Below are positions 1 to 5,743 of a DNA stretch of 9,403 nt, in pieces. Location: positions 1 through 9,403 of the forward strand of contig JABDEF010000050.1 in the NCBI GenBank assembly GCA_013287235.1, written 5' to 3'. The position numbers and the translations under genes are program-made. The DNA is from Gammaproteobacteria bacterium. Its GTDB lineage: Bacteria > Pseudomonadota > Gammaproteobacteria > DSM-16500. Positions within the stretch are counted from its first letter, which is position 1. Every line of letters starts with the position of its first letter. The notes below the pieces were generated by a model. The model worked only from the letters and a program-made list of their open reading frames with translations, ran no database searches and was not told where the DNA came from.

Positions 1-174
1 ATCTACCGCCAGGTTTTAACGATTGGAATAGATGCGCAATTTCAGTCATCGGAAAATAAAAAAATAATGGAAAAAGCTTTGACTCAAAAGGAAGAAATGC
101 TTCATCAATTACATTTTCAAATTATTGATATTGAAAAAAAAACCGCGAACAAAAAGAAAAAATCGGTGCATTAA
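1..174 (+). pseudogene. 5' part of a frame-broken unknown gene (open at left edge)
   Basis: The first frame is open from base 1 to a TAA at 172-174 and encodes a charged helical stretch rich in Lys, Glu and Gln, so the gene begins outside the window. The frame becomes doubtful at a nine-A tract (134-142). After it, this frame gives only a lysine-rich tail and stops. Reading one base back after the tract gives N-R-E-Q-K-E-K-I-G-A-L-K and continues without a stop into the downstream open frame ending at 737. I therefore read 1-174 and 201-737 as one gene split by a missing A. I do not recognise the family. The alternative is a genuine short C-terminus ending at 174. Confidence 0.5.
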
Positions 175-200
175 AAATAATTTTTGAAAATTTATACGAC

Positions 201-737
201 ATGAATCCTAGTGATGAAACACAAGTTAAAGCATTTCAAAAAACCCTTCAAGATAATTTTGATAATGTTTCAAACCTATCTTGGGGCAACAAGCGTCGAG
301 CTTTTGGATTTGAAAGCACCTCTCGTGTTTTATTGCGAAAGCTGTTTGATTATAGCCTTGCAACACCAGCAATGATCACAAAAAGAAAAAAAATTATTGA
401 AGAAAAGAATTCTACTCCTAATCCTATGTTAAACAAGATTAAACAAAGAATTGACAAAATTTATCGTCAAGCAAAAACCACAGGATCATACAGAAATCAA
501 CAAGATTTACGAGAATTAAATATGCTCTGTGAAATTTATGAATATTTAAAAAATAATGACTTTTCTAACCGAAAAAGTGAAGCAATTTCATTTATAAGCT
601 CCCACTATGCTCAGTTATATGAAAAATACGGCTGTCCCAATTTACTTCAGACAAGACGAGATACACCAACATTGTTATTACTCAAAAATATTTGTACTGA
701 TATAGCACATGAGAAAAGCTTTGTACCAGGAAATTAA
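201..737 (+). CDS. hypothetical lysine-rich protein, probably the 3' part of the frame-broken gene
   Basis: This is a 178-residue open frame with no recognised domain. It is basic and polar, predicted mostly helical, with no signal peptide and no membrane segment. The ATG at 201 has no Shine-Dalgarno sequence before it (AAAATTTATACGAC). The same frame is open upstream to the A9 tract at 134-142, so the start at 201 is probably not real and the protein should continue from the frame that begins before base 1. Joined, the visible part is about 245 residues of an AT-rich, Lys/Asn/Gln-rich protein whose composition differs from the conserved genes to its right. A secreted effector of a host-associated bacterium would look like this, but no motif supports that call. 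Its stop overlaps the stop of the leftward doxX gene by 4 bases. Confidence 0.55.
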   Translation: MNPSDETQVKAFQKTLQDNFDNVSNLSWGNKRRAFGFESTSRVLLRKLFDYSLATPAMITKRKKIIEEKNSTPNPMLNKIKQRIDKIYRQAKTTGSYRNQQDLRELNMLCEIYEYLKNNDFSNRKSEAISFISSHYAQLYEKYGCPNLLQTRRDTPTLLLLKNICTDIAHEKSFVPGN

Positions 738-1105
738 AAATAAATTAATAAAAATAAAGCGCCCAGTGTATTCGTGAAATTGGTGATAAATAACGCCATA
801 TGCTGTTTCCGCAGTTCGCCCTGAAATTCCCAGAAAGGATGGAGTATAAATCCAATAAAAAATGTAAATGGGATTAAAAGCACGGCTGCAGGTATTACCC
901 ATATGCCGAGCAATATTAAACACCCGCAAATGATTTGCCAACCAATGGCGATAGACAATAAAAATAGTGGTGACGGAAGACGTTTTTTGAGCATGACTTC
1001 ACTGATGGGTGTCCAGTGATAAATATTCCAAAAACCAAAAAATATAAAATAAAAACCGATTAAAGTGTGTCCGATGAGATATAAAATATTTTGTGTTTCA
1101 GCCAT
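734..1105 (-). CDS. DoxX-like small membrane protein
   Basis: The 123-residue protein has four hydrophobic helices, at roughly residues 8-28, 46-66, 70-88 and 103-122. The polar segment HPFWEFQGELRKQHMALF between helices 3 and 4 followed by a TN-T-GA-LFLL final helix resembles the DoxX/SURF4-like family of inner-membrane proteins. Family members are linked to respiratory or redox functions, but the reaction here is not known. I chose the ATG at 1105-1103 (MAETQNILYL) because AGGAG lies 10 bases upstream (complement of 1116-1120). A longer frame exists to 1207, but its extra 34 residues are encoded by the palindromic repeat and should not count as protein. The gene converges on the unknown gene to its left, overlapping it by 4 bases at the stops. 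Confidence 0.75.
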   Translation of the reverse strand: MAETQNILYLIGHTLIGFYFIFFGFWNIYHWTPISEVMLKKRLPSPLFLLSIAIGWQIICGCLILLGIWVIPAAVLLIPFTFFIGFILHPFWEFQGELRKQHMALFITNFTNTLGALFLLIYF

Positions 1106-1131
1106 GAGAGTGGATCTCCTTGTGTTTGGAA

Positions 1132-1215
1132 ATGTTGTCATGCCAGCATGCTTTAAGCTGGCATCCAGAAAGGCCCTGCTGGATGCCAGCTTAAAGCATG
1201 CTGGCATGACAACAT
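1132..1215. repeat. perfect palindromic repeat element, copy 1
   Basis: Arms 1132-1168 and 1179-1215 are perfect reverse complements over 37 bp, around a 10-base centre (AAAGGCCCTG). The element contains the unit TGCCAGC...GCTGGCA twice in opposite orientation, so each arm can also fold on itself in part. A 29-base stretch (1183-1211) recurs exactly at 8819-8847. It lies between doxX and tRNA-Val, outside any real gene. It resembles a dispersed non-coding palindromic element (MITE or REP-like). No transposase and no clear target duplication is visible. Confidence 0.9.
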
Positions 1216-1245
1216 GTTATCATTTCCTAAAAATCCTTGCGCCAA
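1216..1245 (-). promoter_or_regulatory. possible leftward sigma-70 promoter for doxX
   Basis: On the minus strand, TTGGCG (1245-1240) and GATAAC (1221-1216) are separated by 18 bases, a fair match to -35 and -10 boxes. Transcription would begin inside the palindrome and carry it into the doxX leader RNA. The -35 overlaps that of the rightward tRNA-Val promoter. This is a pattern match only. Confidence 0.25.
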
Positions 1246-1265
1246 TTTATGCGGAATGCTATCTT
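1237..1265 (+). promoter_or_regulatory. probable sigma-70 promoter for tRNA-Val and thrS
   Basis: TTGCGC (1237-1242) and TATCTT (1260-1265) are separated by exactly 17 bases, followed by a GC-rich AGCGGC typical of the discriminator region of stable-RNA promoters. The expected start near 1272 lies about 9 bases before the tRNA. The boxes match consensus only in part (3/6 and 4/6), but position and spacing are right, and no better candidate lies between the palindrome and the tRNA. Confidence 0.45.
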
Positions 1266-1280
1266 TAGCGGCTTTGTGAT

Positions 1281-1355
1281 AGGCACGTAGCTCAGTGGTA
1301 GAGCACCACCTTGACATGGTGGTGGTCGGTGGTTCGATCCCACTCGTGCCTACCA
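1281..1355 (+). tRNA. tRNA-Val (anticodon GAC)
   Basis: The sequence folds as a full cloverleaf. The acceptor stem is AGGCACG/CGTGCCT, the D arm GCTC...GAGC, the anticodon stem CCACC/GGTGG with loop TTGACAT (anticodon GAC at 1313-1315), and the T arm GGTGG-TTCGATC-CCACT with one G-T pair. The 3' ACCA is encoded. The core closely resembles E. coli tRNA-Val(GAC). It decodes GUC and GUU codons. It stands 27 bases before thrS with no terminator between, so it is probably processed from a common transcript with thrS. Confidence 0.95.
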
Positions 1356-1382
1356 TCAAATCTTTATTTTGGGTAAATAATT

Positions 1383-3302
1383 ATGCCAGTCATCACGTTG
1401 CCGGATGGTAGTCAAAAACAATTTGGGAATCCTCTCACCGTTGCTGAAATTGCAGCAAGCATAGGTTCAGGTCTTGCAAAAGCGGCGCTAGCGGGAAAGG
1501 TCAACGGAAGATTGGTAGATACCTCTTTTGTGGTGAATACGGATGCAACGATTTCTATCGTGACGGATAAAGATCCAGAAGGACTGGAGGTGATTCGTCA
1601 TTCTACGGCCCATTTACTGGCGCAAGCTGTCAAATCATTATTCCCAACCGCGCAAGTGACCATTGGTCCGGTGGTTGAAAATGGTTTTTATTATGATTTT
1701 GCTTTTGGACGATCTTTTACGCCGGATGATTTGGTACGCATTGAAGAAAAAATGCATGAATTAGTGAAAATGGATTTACTGGTTTCACATCGGGTGATTT
1801 CACGCGATGAAGCGATAGATTTTTTTAGAAGTATAGGCGAAGAATATAAAGCAAAGATTATCGAAGATATTCCTGTCAATGAAACGCTTACGATTTATCA
1901 GCAAGGCGATTTTATTGATCTTTGTCGTGGCCCGCATGTGCCGAATACAGGTAAACTCAAAGCTTTTAAATTAACGAAATTAGCCGGTGCCTATTGGCGT
2001 GGGGATTCTAAGAATGAAATGTTGCAACGCATTTACGGAACCGCTTGGGGCGATAAAAAATCCTTAGAGGCTTACCTCACACAGTTAGAAGAAGCAGAAA
2101 AGCGTGATCATCGTAAGATTGGCAAGAATCTTGATTTATTTCATATGCAAGAAGAAGCGCCAGGCATGATTTTTTGGCATGCTAATGGATGGACAATTTA
2201 TAGTCAAATCAAGCAATACATTAGTCAAACCATCGCCGCGCATGGCTATGAAGAGATTCACACACCACAGTTGGTAGATTTAGAGTTATGGCGTAAGTCT
2301 GGCCATTGGGCAATGTTTGGCGAAGAAATGTTTACTGTGAAGACTGATGACAATAGAGAATTTGCTTTAAAGCCCATGAGCTGTCCCTGCCATGTGCAAG
2401 TGTTTAAGCAGGGTTTGCGAAGTTACCGAGATTTGCCGATACGTTTCGCGGAATTTGGATGTTGTCATCGTAATGAGCTATCGGGTGCCATGCATGGTCT
2501 TATGCGTGTCCGGCAAATGGTGCAAGATGATGCCCATGTTTTCTGCACAGAAGAACAAATACAAGAAGAAGCTTATCATATTATTAAATTAGTGATTGAT
2601 GTGTATCGTGATTTTGGTTTCAATGACATCATTATTAAATTGGCTACTCGTCCGGATAAGCGCATTGGGACAGATGAATTATGGGACCATGCAGAAGAAG
2701 CGCTTGCTGCCTCTTTAGCGGATGCGGGTTTAACATTTGATGTTAAGCCAGGAGAAGGGGCTTTTTATGGTCCCAAAATAGAATTTCATTTGCAAGATTG
2801 CATCGGAAGGACTTGGCAATGTGGTACACTACAACTCGATTACTCACAGCCTACGCGTCTTGAGGCTTATTATATTGCAGAAGATAGTAGCAAAAAGACC
2901 CCAGTCATGCTTCACCGGGCGATTTTGGGTTCTTTGGAGCGTTTTATTGGTATTCTACTGGAGCATTACGCCGGAAAGCTCCCTGTTTGGTTAGCGCCGC
3001 AGCAGGCAGTGGTGATGAATATTACGCGTCGGCAGGAAGAATATGCTGAAGAAGTTGTCACTTTCTTAAAAAAACAGGGGATTAGAGTAAAATCGGACTT
3101 GAGAAATGAGAAAATCGGCTTTAAAATCCGCGAACACACGTTACAATGTGTACCTTACTTATTGGTCGTAGGAGACCGTGAGGTTGAAATGCGTACTGTT
3201 TCAGTCCGTACACAACAAGGTGTCGATTTGGGTAGTTTAGCGCTTTCAGAAGTGCTAAGTCTTATCCAGGAAGCTGTCGCAAAAAAAGGTCGAACTGACT
3301 AG
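1383..3302 (+). CDS. thrS: threonine--tRNA ligase (ThrRS)
   Basis: This cytoplasmic class II synthetase charges tRNA-Thr with threonine and hydrolyses mischarged Ser-tRNA-Thr. The 639 residues match the family length (642 in E. coli) from the first residue, [10 protein letters not shown]. The N-terminal TGS-like domain spans about 1-61. The editing domain follows with HSTAH (H73, H77) and the CRGPH motif (C181, H185). The catalytic core carries motif 2 HRNELSG around R363, the three zinc ligands C334, H385 and H511, and the motif 3 arginine R520. The anticodon-binding domain fills about 535-639. All key residues are present, so the enzyme should be active. The start lacks a strong Shine-Dalgarno (only GGGT 9 bases upstream). 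The TAG stop overlaps the ribosome-binding site of infC. Confidence 0.98.
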   Translation: MPVITLPDGSQKQFGNPLTVAEIAASIGSGLAKAALAGKVNGRLVDTSFVVNTDATISIVTDKDPEGLEVIRHSTAHLLAQAVKSLFPTAQVTIGPVVENGFYYDFAFGRSFTPDDLVRIEEKMHELVKMDLLVSHRVISRDEAIDFFRSIGEEYKAKIIEDIPVNETLTIYQQGDFIDLCRGPHVPNTGKLKAFKLTKLAGAYWRGDSKNEMLQRIYGTAWGDKKSLEAYLTQLEEAEKRDHRKIGKNLDLFHMQEEAPGMIFWHANGWTIYSQIKQYISQTIAAHGYEEIHTPQLVDLELWRKSGHWAMFGEEMFTVKTDDNREFALKPMSCPCHVQVFKQGLRSYRDLPIRFAEFGCCHRNELSGAMHGLMRVRQMVQDDAHVFCTEEQIQEEAYHIIKLVIDVYRDFGFNDIIIKLATRPDKRIGTDELWDHAEEALAASLADAGLTFDVKPGEGAFYGPKIEFHLQDCIGRTWQCGTLQLDYSQPTRLEAYYIAEDSSKKTPVMLHRAILGSLERFIGILLEHYAGKLPVWLAPQQAVVMNITRRQEEYAEEVVTFLKKQGIRVKSDLRNEKIGFKIREHTLQCVPYLLVVGDREVEMRTVSVRTQQGVDLGSLALSEVLSLIQEAVAKKGRTD

Positions 3303-3306
3303 GAGG
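3301..3306 (+). promoter_or_regulatory. infC ribosome-binding site (decides the start)
   Basis: A full-consensus AGGAGG, overlapping the thrS stop codon, lies 7 bases before ATT at 3314 but only 1 base before ATG at 3308. The normal spacing points to ATT as the start codon. Confidence 0.75.
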
Positions 3307-3313
3307 AATGAGA

Positions 3314-3835
3314 ATTAGCGCCGAAAAAAAACCACGGATTAATGAGGAAATTAGAGTCCCAGAAGTCCGATTGATTGATGCTGATGGAAATCAGTTAGGT
3401 ATTGTGCCCACGAATGAAGCGAGGCGTTTGAGTGAAGAAGTGAGCCTTGATTTAGTGGAAGTGTCGCCTGATGCAAAGCCACCGGTATGCCGGATTATGA
3501 ATTTCGGTAAGTTTACCTATCAGCAAAATAAGCGCAAAGCGGCAGCTAAAAAGAAACAAAAGCAAATTCAGCTGAAAGAAGTTAAGTTTAGACCGGTCAC
3601 GGAGGAAGCAGATTACCAAGTAAAGTTGCGTAATATTGTTCGATTCTTGGACAATGGTGATAAGGCGAAAATCACATTACGGTTCCGTGGACGTGAAATG
3701 ACGCACCCCGAATTGGGTATGCAACTGATGGAACGTATTATTCAAGAGCTTGTAGAGCAAGGGGTTGTAGAACAACGACCAAAGATGGAAGGTCGTCAAA
3801 TGATAATGGTCATTGGGCCGAAGAAGCAGAAGTAG
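3314..3835 (+). CDS. infC: translation initiation factor IF-3, probable ATT start
   Basis: IF-3 binds the 30S subunit, keeps it apart from 50S and checks start codon and initiator tRNA pairing. The protein is 173 residues from ATT (175 from ATG at 3308); E. coli IF-3 has 180. The N-terminal domain has RINEEIR, LGIV and [13 protein letters not shown] lysine-rich linker ([22 protein letters not shown]) joins the C-terminal domain with [23 protein letters not shown] and [13 protein letters not shown] prefer ATT at 3314 because of ribosome-binding-site spacing and because infC in E. coli and many relatives starts at AUU, which IF-3 itself discriminates against. That makes autogenous control likely here. 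The first two codons of the longer version add nothing conserved. Confidence 0.93.
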   Translation: MSAEKKPRINEEIRVPEVRLIDADGNQLGIVPTNEARRLSEEVSLDLVEVSPDAKPPVCRIMNFGKFTYQQNKRKAAAKKKQKQIQLKEVKFRPVTEEADYQVKLRNIVRFLDNGDKAKITLRFRGREMTHPELGMQLMERIIQELVEQGVVEQRPKMEGRQMIMVIGPKKQK

Positions 3836-3847
3836 GATAGATTAGCT

Positions 3848-3949
3848 GGAGAGTTTGTGGAGGTGGAGATTTGGGTTCCTGCATGATCCAGGAAGGAATG
3901 TGCAGCCCAGATCTTCATCTTTTCAGGCTCTCCTTTTTAAAAACCGGAG
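3848..3949 (+). promoter_or_regulatory. structured leader RNA before rpmI, candidate L20 autoregulatory site
   Basis: The infC-rpmI gap holds a strong nested fold. An outer stem pairs GGAGAG (3848-3853) with CTCTCC (3928-3933), followed by TTTTT. A 16-pair helix (3860-3875 with 3906-3921) has no mismatch and four G-U pairs. An inner TTCCTG/CAGGAA hairpin (3876-3881 with 3889-3894) competes with CTGCA/TGCAG (3879-3883 with 3901-3905). The CTCC at 3930-3933 can instead pair with the rpmI Shine-Dalgarno GGAG (3946-3949), helped by A-T pairs between. In E. coli, L20 represses rpmI-rplT by binding RNA in this region. The equivalence is inferred from position and structure, not from a matched sequence motif. 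An intrinsic terminator or attenuator is the alternative reading. Confidence 0.6.
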
Positions 3950-3955
3950 TATGAA

Positions 3956-4246
3956 ATGCCAAAGTTAAAAACTAATCGTGGTGCAGCAAAACGTTTTCGA
4001 GCGACCGCAAGCGGCTTTAAACGCCGTCGTTCTTTTCGTAACCACATCTTAACCAAGAAAGCCACGAAATTGAAACGTCAATTACGTCCGACAGCGCAAG
4101 TGGATGAATCCGATTATCTGTCGGTTACCCGTATGTTGCCTTATGCCACCAAAAAATCCGCAAAACGCAGACGGCAGTATCATGCGAAAGATAAATCGAG
4201 TCAAATGATGACGCAAGTCAAAGAGGTCCATCATGCCAAGAGTTAA
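3956..4246 (+). CDS. rpmI: 50S ribosomal protein L35 with C-terminal extension
   Basis: L35 is a small basic protein of the large ribosomal subunit. Residues 1-65 match the family throughout: [34 protein letters not shown], and [16 protein letters not shown], where L35 normally ends. Here the frame runs on for 31 more residues ([16 protein letters not shown] and onward), giving 96 residues and overlapping the start of rplT by 14 bases. The tail is basic and polar and looks like translated spacer DNA that includes the rplT ribosome-binding site. The start is set by GGAG (3946-3949) 6 bases upstream; another ATG at 3951 is out of frame and too close. Translation of rpmI and rplT should be coupled through the overlap. 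Confidence 0.96.
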   Translation: MPKLKTNRGAAKRFRATASGFKRRRSFRNHILTKKATKLKRQLRPTAQVDESDYLSVTRMLPYATKKSAKRRRQYHAKDKSSQMMTQVKEVHHAKS

Positions 4247-4598
4247 AAGAGGCGTCACCGCGCGCGCAAGACATAAAAAAGTCCTTGCAAGGGCAAAGGG
4301 TTACTATGGGGCTCGCAGCCGGGTGTTTCGTGCGGCGAACCAGGCAGTTATTAAAGCGGGTCAATACGCGTATCGTGATCGTCGCCAACGTAGAAGAGAA
4401 TTTCGTGCATTATGGATTATTCGTATCAATGCAGCGGCTCGTGAGCATGGTTTGACTTATGGTACATTTATCAATGGCTTGAAAAAAGCAGCTATCGATA
4501 TTGATCGAAAGGTGTTGGCAGATATTGCAGTTCGCGATCGAACTGCATTTGCAGCGATCGTCACCGAGGTCAAGTCGAAGTTATCGTTAGCAGCTTAA
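4233..4598 (+). CDS. rplT: 50S ribosomal protein L20
   Basis: L20 binds 23S rRNA early in large-subunit assembly and, in E. coli, represses its own operon through the leader RNA ahead of rpmI. The 121 residues span the full family length (118 in E. coli). The disordered basic N-terminus [16 protein letters not shown] leads into [19 protein letters not shown] and [14 protein letters not shown], then a globular C-terminal half with [24 protein letters not shown] (4222-4226) lies 6 bases before the ATG, inside the rpmI extension. The stop is followed at once by a long inverted repeat. Confidence 0.98.
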   Translation: MPRVKRGVTARARHKKVLARAKGYYGARSRVFRAANQAVIKAGQYAYRDRRQRRREFRALWIIRINAAAREHGLTYGTFINGLKKAAIDIDRKVLADIAVRDRTAFAAIVTEVKSKLSLAA

Positions 4599-4606
4599 GA
4601 GTGGAA

Positions 4607-4712
4607 AAAATCCCTTCCCCCCGCGAAGCGTGGGGGAAGGTTAGGATGGGGGGTCTTGCGGCAAAACCCTCCATCCTAACCTTCCCACGCTTCGCGGGGG
4701 GGAAGGGATTTT
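4607..4712. repeat. 106-bp imperfect inverted repeat between rplT and pheS
   Basis: Arms of about 46 bases (4607-4653 and 4667-4712) are nearly reverse-complementary around TCTTGCGGCAAAA. They differ mainly in G or C run lengths (C6 versus G7; G5 versus C3) and one base near the centre. Within the left arm, CTTCCCCC and GGGGGAAG can pair around GCGAAGC, known as an exceptionally stable DNA mini-hairpin; the right arm carries its complement. The element fills nearly the whole 129-base gap. Its right side ends in ATTTTC, so it could also work as a weak terminator or attenuator. It shows no similarity to the palindromes at 1132 and 8813. Confidence 0.9.
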
Positions 4713-4727
4713 CTAAAGGGCTTTTGC

Positions 4728-5742
<1,015 letters not shown>

Positions 5743-5743
5743 C

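Noticed and set aside
1106..1207. 34-residue N-terminal extension of the DoxX-like protein
   Set aside because: It is encoded by the palindromic repeat. The ATG at 1105 has a good ribosome-binding site and begins right before the first membrane helix.
1153..1359. Minus-strand open frame (MMVGTSGIEPPTTTM...)
   Set aside because: It is the antisense of tRNA-Val plus the palindrome, a well-known kind of false protein.
2392..2592. Open frames inside thrS, pheS, pheT and ihfA on other frames
   Set aside because: They are shadows of strongly conserved genes and show no ribosome-binding site or family resemblance.
3951..3968. Five-codon mini-frame starting at ATG 3951 ahead of rpmI
   Set aside because: It lies 1 base from the Shine-Dalgarno, too close to be used, and looks incidental.
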